A stretch of DNA of 64,000 nucleotides from Bradyrhizobium xenonodulans (GCF_027594865.1 NZ_CP089391.1:4184501-4248500), one strand, 5' to 3'; shown: positions 37,238 through 46,236, numbered from the stretch's first letter. A program made the numbers and translations. Notes: generated by a model from the letters alone, not told the origin.

Positions 37238-37840
37238 ATGAAGACGACCAAACGATGGATCTTGCCGTTGCTGGCGATCAGCCTGTCTGCGTTGCTCCTC
37301 GCGGCGCCGGCGCGGGCGATCGTCACCACGGGCACGCCGACCGCCCTTCACAACGATACAGATGGTGATGCCGAGGCCGACCGCCAGGCCGTCAGCCGCG
37401 AGATCGAGCGCTTCCGCAGCTCTTCGATCTCGATCAGCCAGGCCATGGCGATTGCGGAAGCCCGCCATGCCGGCGCCACCACCGCGGATGTGAGCTTCGA
37501 CGGAGGCTCCGGTGTGCCGGTGTACCGGGTGAAGACGCTGCACAACGACCGGATCTGGCGCCACACCATCAATGCCGCGACCGGCGAGCTCGTCGGCGGC
37601 GAAGCTGCCCTCCCCCTCGCCGAGCTCGACCACGACGACCGCAGCAATCTGGCGGCGCTCGGTTCGATCAGGCACCGCCTCGCGGACGCCGTGCGCGTTG
37701 CCGAGCGCGCGGCCTCAGGCAAGGCGATCAGCGGCGGGCTGGTGCGCGAACGCGGCCGGCTGAATTTTGCGATCGTCGTCATCAGCGGCGACGACCTCAA
37801 GGAGGTCATCCTCCAGCCGCCGGGCGCCCGGGCCAAATAG
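37238..37840 (+). CDS. Secreted PepSY domain protein
   Basis: 200 residues from ATG 37238, eight bases after GGAGG. A signal peptide (RWILPLLAISLSALLLAAPARA) leads to a PepSY unit (ISISQAMAIAEARHAGATTADVSF, then VYRVKTLHNDRIWRHTINAATGELV) and a second, more divergent repeat near the end. PepSY domains often restrain proteases or act in the envelope. It is driven by its own operator-bearing promoter and so belongs to the same regulon as the patatin lipoprotein. Confidence 0.85.
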   Translation: MKTTKRWILPLLAISLSALLLAAPARAIVTTGTPTALHNDTDGDAEADRQAVSREIERFRSSSISISQAMAIAEARHAGATTADVSFDGGSGVPVYRVKTLHNDRIWRHTINAATGELVGGEAALPLAELDHDDRSNLAALGSIRHRLADAVRVAERAASGKAISGGLVRERGRLNFAIVVISGDDLKEVILQPPGARAK

Positions 37841-37876
37841 GTCCCGGCCCGCCGCCACATTCCAGCCGAAAAGCCA

Positions 37877-37905
37877 TTGACGGGCGCGAGACTCTCCCGC
37901 ATAAG
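37877..37905 (+). promoter_or_regulatory. Sigma-70 promoter of the leader peptide-asd transcript
   Basis: TTGACG (37877-37882), 17-base spacer, CATAAG (37900-37905). Transcription should start at about 37911-37914, i.e. at or next to the leader ATG at 37914, so the leader mRNA would have almost no 5' untranslated region. Confidence 0.6.
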
Positions 37906-37913
37906 TCGCCGCC

Positions 37914-37985
37914 ATGTTCACGACCACCAAACGCACGACCAAAACCACCACGGCCTTCGGGGCCCGGGGAGGCGTGCGCGCGTAG
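37914..37985 (+). CDS. Threonine-rich leader peptide upstream of asd
   Basis: A 23-codon frame, MFTTTKRTTKTTTAF followed by GARGGVRA and TAG. Eight of residues 3-13 are Thr. It lacks a Shine-Dalgarno sequence, but a sigma-70 promoter places the transcript start at its ATG, as in leaderless trpL of Sinorhizobium. A terminator (38015-38048) and then asd follow. CGGGGC at 37958-37963, at the end of the Thr-coding part, can pair with GCCCCG at 38017-38022, the left arm of the terminator, so ribosome position could choose between the two structures. This is the layout of a threonine attenuator. Confidence 0.62.
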   Translation: MFTTTKRTTKTTTAFGARGGVRA

Positions 37986-38014
37986 TCGTCGACTAGAACG
38001 CATCAGCTCTGCCG

Positions 38015-38048
38015 AAGCCCCGCCCTCGATGGTCCGGGGCTTTTTTGT
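38015..38048 (+). terminator. Attenuator-type intrinsic terminator before asd
   Basis: AAGCCCCG (38015-38022), loop of 12, CGGGGCTT (38035-38042), then a run of T to 38046. It lies 30 bp after the Thr-rich leader and 31 bp before the asd start. The left arm has an alternative partner at 37958-37963. Confidence 0.85.
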
Positions 38049-38078
38049 TGTCTGGATTTCAACGCAATGGAGGACAAA

Positions 38079-39104
38079 GTGAGTAACGATCCCGTCGTCG
38101 CGATTGTCGGCGTCACCGGTGCGGTGGGCGCCGAATTCATCGCCACCATGGACAAGCGCGGCTTTCGCGTCGGCAAGCTCAAGGCGCTCGCCAGCGCCCG
38201 CTCGGCCGGCAAGAGGGTGTCGTTCCGCGGGCAAGACGTCGTCATCGAGGAGCTGACCGAGCGCGCCTTCGAGGGCGTCGACATCGCCCTGTTCTCCGCT
38301 GGCGGCAGCATCTCCAAGAAGTTCGCGCCGCTCGCGGTCAAGGCCGGCGCCGTCGTGGTCGACAACTCCTCCGCCTTCCGCATGGATCCGAACGTGCCGC
38401 TGGTGATCCCGGAGATCAACGCGAACCGTATCCGCGACCACAAGGGCATCATCGCCAACCCCAACTGCGCCGCGATCACCGCGCTGGTGCCGCTCTGGCC
38501 GATCCACCAGAAGAACCGCATCAAGCGCGTGATCATCTCGACCTACCAGGCGGCCTCCGGCGCCGGCGCCGCCGCGATGGAGGAACTCGTCGAATCCACC
38601 CGCGCCAATCTCAACGGGCAGGTCTATACGCCCAGGGTGATGCCGCACCCCTACGCGTTCAATCTCTTCAACCACAACACGGCGATCGACCCTGAGACCG
38701 GCTACAACGATGAAGAGACCAAGGTCATCAACGAGACCCGCAAGATCTTCGAGGACGAGACCATCGCGATCGGCGTCACCTGCGTGCGCGTGCCGGTGCT
38801 GCGCGCGCATTGCGAGGCCATCACCTTCGAATGCGAGAAGCCGATCACCGAGGACCAGGTCCGCGCCATCATGGCGCAGGCGCCGGGCGTGAAGGTCGTC
38901 GACAACCGCGCCAAGAACTACTTCCCGATGCCGATCGACGCCTCGGGCCAGGACGACGTCCTGGTCGGCCGCATCCGGAAGGATCTCAGCGATCCCTCAG
39001 GGCATTCGATCTCGATGTTCGTGGCGGCGGATCAGCTCTTGAAGGGCGCCGCGCTGAACGCGGTGCAGATCGCCGAGCTGTTGCCGCAGCGGGTGATGGC
39101 GTAA
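38079..39104 (+). CDS. asd: Aspartate-semialdehyde dehydrogenase
   Basis: Asd reduces aspartyl phosphate to aspartate semialdehyde, the branch point to Lys/diaminopimelate, Thr, Met and Ile. 341 residues from GTG 38079, which has GGAGG five bases upstream; an ATG at 38067 overlaps that ribosome binding site. VVAIVGVTGAVG is the NADP loop, NPNCAAI holds the catalytic Cys, and RVPVLRAHCEAI the catalytic His. A Thr-rich leader and terminator precede it, suggesting control by threonine supply. Confidence 0.96.
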   Translation: MSNDPVVAIVGVTGAVGAEFIATMDKRGFRVGKLKALASARSAGKRVSFRGQDVVIEELTERAFEGVDIALFSAGGSISKKFAPLAVKAGAVVVDNSSAFRMDPNVPLVIPEINANRIRDHKGIIANPNCAAITALVPLWPIHQKNRIKRVIISTYQAASGAGAAAMEELVESTRANLNGQVYTPRVMPHPYAFNLFNHNTAIDPETGYNDEETKVINETRKIFEDETIAIGVTCVRVPVLRAHCEAITFECEKPITEDQVRAIMAQAPGVKVVDNRAKNYFPMPIDASGQDDVLVGRIRKDLSDPSGHSISMFVAADQLLKGAALNAVQIAELLPQRVMA

Positions 39105-39126
39105 GCGCTGTCGTACTGGTCGGTAT

Positions 39127-39217
39127 CGTAGGGTGGGCAAAGCGAAGCGTGCCCACCACCTGTCTCGATCATGAAAAGATGGTGCGCAAGGCGCTCTGCG
39201 CCTTTGCCCACCCTACG
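39127..39217. repeat. Dispersed palindromic repeat, 16-bp perfect arms
   Basis: CGTAGGGTGGGCAAAG (39127-39142) and CTTTGCCCACCCTACG (39202-39217) are exact inverted copies 59 bp apart, between the convergent asd and queA genes. The motif TAGGGTGGGCAAAG is, from memory, one of the frequent intergenic repeats of Bradyrhizobium. Confidence 0.8.
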
Positions 39218-39226
39218 GCACCGGCG

Positions 39227-40300
39227 CTAGCCGTTCGCCCGAAACAACAGGCACGCATCCCCGTACGAATAGAACCGATACCCGCCCGCAATCGCGTGCG
39301 CGTACGCTGCCTTCATCGTCTCCAGCCCTGAGAACGCCGACACCAGCATGAACAGCGTCGACTTCGGCAGGTGGAAGTTGGTCATCAGCACGTCGACGGC
39401 GCGGAAGCGATAGCCGGGCGTGATGAAGATCGAGGTCTCCGCCGCAAACGGCTGAATGCTGCCGTCCTCGCTGGCTGCGCTCTCGAGCAGCCGCAATGAC
39501 GTGGTGCCGACCGCGATGATGCGGCCGCCGTTCTTCCGCGCGGTGTTGAGCCGCTCTGCAGTTTCGGCCGAGATCGTGCCCCACTCGGCATGCATCTTGT
39601 GGCCTTCAGTGTCGTCCACCTTCACCGGCAGGAACGTCCCTGCCCCGACATGCAGCGTGACGCGACTGACACTGACGCCGCGCTCGCGCAACGCCTGCTC
39701 CAGCGCGGGCGTGAAATGCAGGCCCGCGGTGGGAGCAGCGACCGCCCCTTCATTCGCCGCGAACATGGTCTGATAGTCGGCGAGGTCCTGATCGTCGGGC
39801 GTGCGCTTGGAGGCGATGTAGGGCGGCAGTGGCGGGCTGCCGAGATCCGATATCGCCTGGTCGAGCGTAGGCCCGTGGAACGAGAACGACAGTGTCACCT
39901 CGCCTTCGGCGCCCTTGGCCTCGACCTCGGCGTCGAGATGGCCGAGCAGGCAGACCTTGCCTTCATTGCCGAAGCGGATGCGGTCGCCGGCCGTGAGCTT
40001 CTTGGCGGGCTTCACCAGCGCCTGCCAGCGCGAGCCGTCGAGCCGCCTGATCAAGGTCGCCTCGATCTTCGGCTCGGTCTCGCGGCCGATGCGGCGGCCC
40101 TTCAATTGCGCCGCGATCACCTTGGTGTCGTTGACGACGAGCTGGTCGCCCGGCCTCAGCCATTGCGGCAGGTCGGCGATGGTCTGGTCGCGCAGCGCCC
40201 CGCCGTCCACGACCAGCAGTTTGGCGGAGTCGCGCGGGCTCGCCGGGCGCAATGCGATGCGCTCGGCGGGCAGATCGAAATCGAAGAGGTCGGTGCGCAC
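39227..40300 (-). CDS. queA: S-adenosylmethionine:tRNA ribosyltransferase-isomerase
   Basis: QueA converts preQ1 in tRNA to epoxyqueuosine using the ribosyl part of SAM. 357 residues, full length, GTG start. It opens with [34 protein letters not shown] and [20 protein letters not shown] are conserved; the end has [17 protein letters not shown]. It is the last gene of a minus-strand run coaD-ppiA-unknown-ppiB-queA, with a 48-bp gap to ppiB. Confidence 0.96.
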   Translation of the reverse strand: MRTDLFDFDLPAERIALRPASPRDSAKLLVVDGGALRDQTIADLPQWLRPGDQLVVNDTKVIAAQLKGRRIGRETEPKIEATLIRRLDGSRWQALVKPAKKLTAGDRIRFGNEGKVCLLGHLDAEVEAKGAEGEVTLSFSFHGPTLDQAISDLGSPPLPPYIASKRTPDDQDLADYQTMFAANEGAVAAPTAGLHFTPALEQALRERGVSVSRVTLHVGAGTFLPVKVDDTEGHKMHAEWGTISAETAERLNTARKNGGRIIAVGTTSLRLLESAASEDGSIQPFAAETSIFITPGYRFRAVDVLMTNFHLPKSTLFMLVSAFSGLETMKAAYAHAIAGGYRFYSYGDACLLFRANG

Positions 40301-40348
40301 GTTTGGTACCTTGTCGTGCCCCGCCGAAGCGGGGCACGACCGCAGGCG

Positions 40349-40813
40349 TTATTCCTTGTCCGCCGCCATCCGCGCCTTGACGATCTTGTCAGGGTTCTGC
40401 ACCGGCTCGCCGCGCTTGATCTTGTCGACGTTCTCCATGCCCTCGGTGACCTTGCCCCACACCGTGTACTGGTTGTCGAGGAAGCGGGCGTCGTCGAAGC
40501 AGATGAAGAACTGGCTGTCGCCGGAATCGGGGCTCGCGGCGCGGGCCATCGAGGTGGTGCCGCGCACATGCGGCTCCTTGTTGAACTCGGCCTTCAGCTT
40601 CTGGCCGGAGCCGCCGGTGCCGGTGCCCTGCGGGCAGCCGGTCTGCGCCATGAATCCCTCGATCACGCGGTGGAACACGATGCCGTCGTAGAAGCCCTCG
40701 CGGACCAGCTCCTTGATGCGCGCGACATGGCCGGGCGCGAGGTCGGGACGCATCTCGATGGTGACGGGGCCCTGCGTGGTCTCGAGGATCAGGGTGTTTT
40801 CGGTGACGCTCAT
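40349..40813 (-). CDS. ppiB: Peptidyl-prolyl cis-trans isomerase, cyclophilin type (cytoplasmic)
   Basis: 154 residues without a signal peptide. Cyclophilin motifs: FHRVIEGFMAQTGCPQGTGTGG, FFICFDDARFLDNQYTVWGKV. It speeds proline isomerisation during folding. Its ATG overlaps the stop of the upstream gene by four bases, a sign of translational coupling. A second, secreted cyclophilin is two genes upstream. Confidence 0.93.
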   Translation of the reverse strand: MSVTENTLILETTQGPVTIEMRPDLAPGHVARIKELVREGFYDGIVFHRVIEGFMAQTGCPQGTGTGGSGQKLKAEFNKEPHVRGTTSMARAASPDSGDSQFFICFDDARFLDNQYTVWGKVTEGMENVDKIKRGEPVQNPDKIVKARMAADKE

Positions 40814-41235
40814 GCTCGTCTCTCTTGCGTTGGAGGTGAAGTCTTGTCTGGTGAAGTCTTGCGATTGCGGAACTGGATCGCGAATGGACGTCCCGCGGCG
40901 GCGCCGGCCATTGCATCGGTAAATGGCATCGGCGTGCAGCGTTGCAACGCCTCCATCACCGCGACCCGGTATTGCAGCCGGTCATTGTCGGAGGCCTCCG
41001 CGGATTCATAGGTAATCCTCGGATGGCCCAGAATGTTTCCAGACCGGTTAAAGCTCACGACGACGGTGATGTCGAGGGGGCGGGCCTTGCTGGCCGGCGG
41101 CGGCTTCCAGCAGGTGCGCAGGTGCTTGAAGATGTCCTGGATGGTGTTGACCTCTGCGTCCGCGGCGGCCGCGCCGGAGACGCCGAGCAGCAGCACCGCG
41201 GCAGCCAGCAGGAGCCTCTCGCCACGACGCACCAT
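40810..41235 (-). CDS. Secreted protein with a TonB-C-like domain
   Basis: 141 residues. A signal peptide (RLLLAAAVLLLGVSGAAAA) is followed by a domain with two cysteines: HLRTCWKPPP, DITVVVSFNRSGNILGHPRI, ALQRCTPMPF, and a final FAIQFRNRK. The layout (CWxPP ... V.V.F...G.V ... A...C.P) is that of the TonB/TolA C-terminal fold seen in many periplasmic proteins. It sits between two cyclophilin genes in one operon, so it may be envelope-related; no closer function can be given. Confidence 0.78.
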   Translation of the reverse strand: MVRRGERLLLAAAVLLLGVSGAAAADAEVNTIQDIFKHLRTCWKPPPASKARPLDITVVVSFNRSGNILGHPRITYESAEASDNDRLQYRVAVMEALQRCTPMPFTDAMAGAAAGRPFAIQFRNRKTSPDKTSPPTQERRA

Positions 41236-41244
41236 CGTCTCATC

Positions 41245-41808
41245 CTATTTGATGTCGGAGGCGACCTGGACCTTCACCATCTTGTCGGGATCGGTGACGG
41301 CGCCGCCGGACGAGCCGGGCGGTGCCTTCTTCAGCTTATCGACGACGTCCATGCCCTGCACCACCTCGCCGATCACCGTGTACTGATTGTCGAGGCTCCC
41401 GCCGTCGGCGAACATGATGAAGAACTGCGAGTTGGCGCTGTCGACGCTGTCGCCGCGCCGGGCCATCCCGACGATGCCGCGCGCAAAGTGCACCTTGGAA
41501 AATTCCTGCTTCAGGTTCGGATATTTCGAGCCGCCGGTGCCGTTGAATTTCTCGCCGTCGCCGGTCTGCGCCATGAAGCCGTCCATGACGCGGTGGAACG
41601 GCACGTTGTTGTAATAGCCCTCGCGTGCGAGCTGCTTGATGCGCTCGGCATGCTGGGGCGCGATGTCGGTCCGCAGCTTGATGACGATGCGGCCCTTGGT
41701 GGTGTCGATGACGATGGCGTTGGCCTTGTCGAGGCCCGCCGGCAATTGCTGCGCCACCGCCGGCACCGCGAACAGGATCGCGGCAAGAACTGCGAGAATT
41801 CGGATCAT
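41245..41808 (-). CDS. ppiA: Peptidyl-prolyl cis-trans isomerase, cyclophilin type (periplasmic)
   Basis: 187 residues with a signal peptide (IRILAVLAAILFAVPAVAQQ). The cyclophilin core has FHRVMDGFMAQTGDG, FSKVHFARGIVGMARRGD, NSQFFIMFADGGSLDNQYTV. It assists folding of exported proteins. It follows coaD by 38 bp and precedes the TonB-C-like gene by 9 bp in the same operon. Confidence 0.93.
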   Translation of the reverse strand: MIRILAVLAAILFAVPAVAQQLPAGLDKANAIVIDTTKGRIVIKLRTDIAPQHAERIKQLAREGYYNNVPFHRVMDGFMAQTGDGEKFNGTGGSKYPNLKQEFSKVHFARGIVGMARRGDSVDSANSQFFIMFADGGSLDNQYTVIGEVVQGMDVVDKLKKAPPGSSGGAVTDPDKMVKVQVASDIK

Positions 41809-41846
41809 GACAACTCCGGATCAGATGAGAGAGGACGTGCGCCGTA

Positions 41847-42341
41847 TCAGGCGAATTTTGCCTTGAGCTGTGCCGCGACCTGCGGCGGGACGAAGGCCGA
41901 GACGTCCCCGCCCATGCCGGCGATCTGGCGCACCAATGTGCCGGTAATCGGGCGGACCACCGGAGAGGCTGGCAGGAAGACGGTCTGCACGTCGGGCGCC
42001 ATAGTGCCGTTCATCCCGGCGAGCTGCATCTCGTAGTCGAGGTCGGTGCCGTCGCGCAGGCCCCGAATCATGATGGTCGCGCCGTACTTGCGGGCGGAGG
42101 TGACGGCGAGATCGTCGTAGGTCACGACCTCGAGCGTGCAGCCGGCTTGAGCTGCAACAGGCCCGCAGACGTCGTGGAGCATCTGGAGCCGCTCCTCGGT
42201 CGAGAACAGCGGTTTCTTGCCGGGGTGCACCCCGATCGCGACCACCAGCCGGTCGCACAGGGACACACTGCGCCGGACCACGTCGAGGTGGCCGTTGGTG
42301 ATGGGGTCGAAGGAACCTGGGTAGAAGGCAATGCGCGGCAT
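41847..42341 (-). CDS. coaD: Phosphopantetheine adenylyltransferase
   Basis: 164 residues, full length. [20 protein letters not shown] holds the TxGH nucleotidyl-transfer motif; [23 protein letters not shown] is the conserved middle, and [20 protein letters not shown] the end. It makes dephospho-CoA, the next-to-last step of coenzyme A synthesis. First gene of the coaD-queA operon. Confidence 0.97.
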   Translation of the reverse strand: MPRIAFYPGSFDPITNGHLDVVRRSVSLCDRLVVAIGVHPGKKPLFSTEERLQMLHDVCGPVAAQAGCTLEVVTYDDLAVTSARKYGATIMIRGLRDGTDLDYEMQLAGMNGTMAPDVQTVFLPASPVVRPITGTLVRQIAGMGGDVSAFVPPQVAAQLKAKFA

Positions 42342-42430
42342 GGCCCCGTCCTACCGCGCCCGGCCCGGCCGGGCAAGCCGGGCAGGTTCCCTGGCAGTTT
42401 TCCCGCAAAACCGTGTCGGAATTCTCCGAA

Positions 42431-42461
42431 TTGTTTCGTCCTCGGGACGGCCACGAAACAA
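42431..42461. promoter_or_regulatory. Inverted repeat upstream of coaD
   Basis: TTGTTTCGT (42431-42439) and ACGAAACAA (42453-42461) are perfect 9-bp arms around 13 bases, 90 bp before coaD and 129 bp before the secreted-protein gene at 42590. It could be an operator for either. No T-run follows, so it is not an obvious terminator. Confidence 0.35.
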
Positions 42462-42589
42462 AACGGACCGCGAACGAAACCATTTCCCGCGTCCGCGAAG
42501 ACGTCCGGAAACTGGCCATGGTTAGTAATCCACCCAACGAATGACGGGCCGCACATCGGGCGTAGCGGCCGCATCACAGGGGACCGTCA

Positions 42590-42847
42590 ATGATCAAGAC
42601 CATCTCGGCCATCGCGATCGCTGCGTTCGTCGCTGCTGCCCTCACCGTCCTTCCCGGCTTTGCTCCGACCGTCGAAGCGAGCGTCCCGCAACCGCTGGCC
42701 AAGAGCGACCGGCTCGACATCCGCGCCATCGGCAAGGACTGCTCGCAGCAGGCCTGGCCGAACTTCGAGGCGTCTTGCCTCCGACGGGCCGGCACCAAGA
42801 CCAATATCCGCGAGGCGCGCCTCGTGACCGCAAACCGCACCCCGTAG
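42590..42847 (+). CDS. Small secreted protein, 85 residues
   Basis: ATG 42590 follows AGGGGA. A signal peptide (IKTISAIAIAAFVAAALTVLPGFAP) is followed by a short mature part with two cysteines in GKDCSQQAWPNFEASCLRRAG, a pattern (DCSQQ.WP..E..C) I recall from numerous small periplasmic rhizobial proteins. Function unknown. Confidence 0.75.
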   Translation: MIKTISAIAIAAFVAAALTVLPGFAPTVEASVPQPLAKSDRLDIRAIGKDCSQQAWPNFEASCLRRAGTKTNIREARLVTANRTP

Positions 42848-42981
42848 TCGGGGCTGTCAGCTTCGCGTCAGGAAGCTCTCGCCAGATCCCCATGGCTATT
42901 TGCGACGTCCCGTCGCAGACTGTCTGATGTTCGCGCCCGTCGGAATGGCCCGCCGGGCGCGATTCCATCGGGGGGTCGACC

Positions 42982-44892
42982 TTGTCCAGTACGCCGGCAG
43001 TCGCTTCCAGCCATCATCCAGATCCTCTACCGATCGCGATGACCATGGGCGCCCTCGGGGTCGTCTATGGCGATATCGGCACCAGCCCCCTCTACGCCCT
43101 GAAGGAAGCCGCCAAGGCGGCTGCCCATGGCAGCACACTCAGTCACGCCGCTGTCCTCGGGGTTGCCTCGCTGATCCTCTGGGCGCTGCTGCTGATCATC
43201 TCGCTAAAATACGCGCTGCTGATCCTGCGCGCGGACAATCGCGGCGAAGGCGGCATCGTCGCGCTGCTGGCGCTGCTGCATGCCCGCAACGCACAAGCAG
43301 GTACCTGGCGCGCGCATCTGCTGGTCGTCGGTCTCGTCGGCGCGGCGCTGCTCTACGGCGACGGCGCGATCACGCCGGCGATCTCGGTGCTCAGCGCCAT
43401 CGAAGGCCTCAAGGTCGACGCGCCCTCGCTGGCGCCGGCGGTGGTGCCCATCACCATCGCCATCCTGGTCGGCCTGTTCATGATGCAGAAGCAAGGCGCC
43501 GGCTTCATCGGCCGCATCTTCGGCCCGGTGATGCTGGCCTGGTTCGTCGTGCTCGCCGCGCTCGGGATCCACGGCATCGTCCAGGCGCCGGCGGTGCTGG
43601 CCGCCCTCAGCCCGCTCTATGCTTTCGACTTCCTGATCCATCAGGACTTCCACATCTCGTTCGGAATCCTCGGCGCCGCCTTCCTCGCGGTGACCGGCGG
43701 CGAAGCCATGTACGCCGACATGGGACATTTCGGCCGCCTGCCGATCCGGCTGGCCTGGTTCGCGATCTGCCTGCCGGCCCTCGTGCTGAACTATTTCGGC
43801 CAGGCCGCGCTCCTGATCACCGATCCCACGATGATCGACAACCCGTTCTTCCAGCTCTGCCCCGACGCCCTGCACTACCCGCTGGTCGCCTTCTCCGCGG
43901 TCGCGACCGTGATCGCCTCGCAGGCGATCATCTCCGGCGTGTTCTCGCTGACCCAGCAGTCGATCCAGCTCGGCTTCCTGCCGCGCATGCAGATCCGCCA
44001 CACCACCAGCGATGCGATCGGCCAGATCTACGTGCCGCTGGTGAACTGGCTGCTCGCCGCCGCGACGTTAGGGGCGGTGCTGAGCTTCGGTACCTCGGAC
44101 GCGCTCGCCGGCGCCTATGGCATCGCGGTGTCGCTGCTGATGGCGATCACGACGCTGCTCGCCGCGCTGGTGGCGATCCAGTGGGGCTATTCGCCGTGGC
44201 TCGTGGTTGCCGTGAACGGCTTCTTCTTCGTGATCGACGTGATCTTCTTCTCCGCCAATTCGATCAAGCTGTTCGAGGGCGGCTGGTTTCCGCTGCTGCT
44301 CGCCGGCTTCGTCGCCTTCCTGATGCTGACCTGGCGCGCCGGCGTGAAGCTCGTGGAAGCGGCACGCGCAAAACTGCGCCAGCCGGAGGAGGACCTGATC
44401 GAGACCGCGGTCAACAAGTGCAGCGCGAGGCTGCCCGGGACCGCCGTATTCCTGGCGTCCGCGCCGCGCGGCGTGCCGCTGGCACTGACCCAGTTCGTCA
44501 AGCACAACCGCGTGCTGCACGAGCGCATCGTTCTCGTCACCGTGCTGATCGAGGAGCTTCCGCACATCACCGACGAGGACCGTGCCGAGGTGATCGAGAT
44601 CATCCCCGGCATCACCCGCGTCATCCTGCATTACGGCTTCATGCAGAACCCGACGATCTACGAGGGACTGGGGCTCGTCTGCCGCCAGGGCAAGCTGCCG
44701 GGCATCGACCTCTCCGACATCACCTATTATGTCGGCCGCGAGACCATCATCCCGAGCGAGGACATTCCGGGCATGTGGGTCTGGCGCGAAGGCCTGTTCG
44801 CCTTCCTCCAGCGCAACGCCGAACGCTCCGCCGCGTTCTTCGGCGTGCCCACCAAGCAAGTGGTGGAGTTCGGGACGGAGCTGGAGATCTAG
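42982..44892 (+). CDS. kup: Low-affinity potassium uptake protein, Kup family
   Basis: 636 residues, full length, about twelve transmembrane helices. GALGVVYGDIGTSPLYALKE is the family signature in helix 1; GEAMYADMGHFG and TSDALAGAYGIAVS-like segments are also typical. The soluble C-terminal domain starts at about 460. It imports K+ with protons. The TTG start at 42982 has a GGGGGT upstream; an ATG at 43039 is the alternative. It appears to be a single gene. Confidence 0.95.
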   Translation: MSSTPAVASSHHPDPLPIAMTMGALGVVYGDIGTSPLYALKEAAKAAAHGSTLSHAAVLGVASLILWALLLIISLKYALLILRADNRGEGGIVALLALLHARNAQAGTWRAHLLVVGLVGAALLYGDGAITPAISVLSAIEGLKVDAPSLAPAVVPITIAILVGLFMMQKQGAGFIGRIFGPVMLAWFVVLAALGIHGIVQAPAVLAALSPLYAFDFLIHQDFHISFGILGAAFLAVTGGEAMYADMGHFGRLPIRLAWFAICLPALVLNYFGQAALLITDPTMIDNPFFQLCPDALHYPLVAFSAVATVIASQAIISGVFSLTQQSIQLGFLPRMQIRHTTSDAIGQIYVPLVNWLLAAATLGAVLSFGTSDALAGAYGIAVSLLMAITTLLAALVAIQWGYSPWLVVAVNGFFFVIDVIFFSANSIKLFEGGWFPLLLAGFVAFLMLTWRAGVKLVEAARAKLRQPEEDLIETAVNKCSARLPGTAVFLASAPRGVPLALTQFVKHNRVLHERIVLVTVLIEELPHITDEDRAEVIEIIPGITRVILHYGFMQNPTIYEGLGLVCRQGKLPGIDLSDITYYVGRETIIPSEDIPGMWVWREGLFAFLQRNAERSAAFFGVPTKQVVEFGTELEI

Positions 44893-44900
44893 CTCGACTT

Positions 44901-45007
44901 CGTAGCCCGGACGGAGCGCGAGCGTAATCCGGGATTCCAAGCGTTCGACGAATGCGTTCCCGGATTGAGCTGTCGGTCGGCGCTTCGCGCCTGCCATCCG
45001 GACTACG
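44901..45007. repeat. Dispersed palindromic repeat, copy 1
   Basis: CGTAGCCCGGA (44901-44911) and TCCGGACTACG (44997-45007) are inverted arms with one mismatch. The right part (cggattg...tcggtcggcgcttcgc...ccatccggactac) recurs in the same orientation at 46237-46291. From memory, a Bradyrhizobium intergenic repeat. Confidence 0.75.
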
Positions 45008-45122
45008 GAGTCGGTCCTATGACCCGTTTTCCATCCCGCTCTCCGCCCCCTTCCCTTGCAACTCGTGGTAGCCGCCGCTGTATCGAGCGCGTACACTTCT
45101 GCAACCCCAGTGGCGGTGCGGC

Positions 45123-46172
45123 ATGATCGAAAATCCTGAAGGTCGGACTGCCCCTCTGCCCACCAATCCGGGCAGCGCCCTGGACGCCATCGAGCGCATT
45201 TCGCGCTTGGCGTCGATTGCGGCGATCCCCATCGTTCTGGCAGTTGGAGGCTGGATCATTCAGAGGCAGTTGCAGAGTCAAACCATATCCCGAGACTACG
45301 TTCAGCTCGCGCTGACGATCTTGCAGAATCCTGACCAGTCCAAAGTGCCTCCCGAGCTCAGGGAATGGGCCGTCGACCTATTGAACGACAACTCGCCGAC
45401 CAAGCTCAACGAGAAGGCCATGGCCAATCTCAAATCCGGCACGGTGATACTCCCTTCGTCCTTCAACTTCGTGGCGTCCAAGGCCCTCACCCCGGAGCTG
45501 AAGTCCGAGCTCGAACGCTCGCTGACGTCGTTTCAGTCCTATATGGGACGGCTTGGATTTCCGGTCGGAACGCGTTCCATCTCCGTGGAAATCATGCCCG
45601 GAACAGACTATAAGGGAATGGTTGCAAGCTGGAGCGCGGACACCGCTTCGATCATCGTCGCAAGTGCGTTCGCTAGCGACAAAGTATCCGTGCTGCGCCA
45701 GCTCGCCCATCAGACGCTCAGCGTCAGGAGCACAGAGCCCTCGGAATATTTAGCCATCGAATCCGGCCTCGCTACCTATTTTCCCTGCAGCTTCGCGAAC
45801 CATTCCCAAATGGGTGACCAAGCCACTGCGGCGGGAAAAAGCGTGTACCCACCTCAGGACCTCTCGAATCATCGGCGCTTCAGCGAGATTCGGCTCGACC
45901 AATTCGCTTCGGTGGAGAACGACGGCAGCGAAGTTTGGGGAGCCGCATTCTGGGAGCTTCGTCAACTCCTCAAGCAAGAAGATGCAGACCGCGTTCTGGC
46001 AAAGACGTGGCAGACCGTTGGTCCGCAAGAACGTCACGCGGGTGGCTTCTACGCCGGATTCATCGAAAGTCTGATCGAGAGTTCAAGGAGCATCGACAAC
46101 GGATCGAAGGAGGAAGGGATCCGCGCCATTTTCGCACGACGAGGCATCGAGGTGCCGCGTCATCGCAAATAG
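45123..46172 (+). CDS. Membrane-anchored protein with a peptidase-like fold but no zinc motif
   Basis: 349 residues. A cytoplasmic N-terminus is followed by one transmembrane segment (about 29-46, LASIAAIPIVLAVGGWII). The outer part has the order of a gluzincin: a helix LRQLAHQTLS where HExxH would be, then YLAIESGLATYFPCSF (the family's EG-A-DY helix) and EVWGAAFWELRQLL. Both zinc-site positions are changed (HQTLS), so it is probably not an active metallopeptidase. Base composition is visibly lower in GC than kup and gyrA on either side, and copies of one repeat flank it, which suggests insertion. No family name can be given. Confidence 0.7.
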   Translation: MIENPEGRTAPLPTNPGSALDAIERISRLASIAAIPIVLAVGGWIIQRQLQSQTISRDYVQLALTILQNPDQSKVPPELREWAVDLLNDNSPTKLNEKAMANLKSGTVILPSSFNFVASKALTPELKSELERSLTSFQSYMGRLGFPVGTRSISVEIMPGTDYKGMVASWSADTASIIVASAFASDKVSVLRQLAHQTLSVRSTEPSEYLAIESGLATYFPCSFANHSQMGDQATAAGKSVYPPQDLSNHRRFSEIRLDQFASVENDGSEVWGAAFWELRQLLKQEDADRVLAKTWQTVGPQERHAGGFYAGFIESLIESSRSIDNGSKEEGIRAIFARRGIEVPRHRK

Positions 46173-46236
46173 CAACGAAGAACTCAAACCCATCGGTGAG
46201 ATCGGGCTCTGTCACCCGTGGTCGCAATATGCGCCC

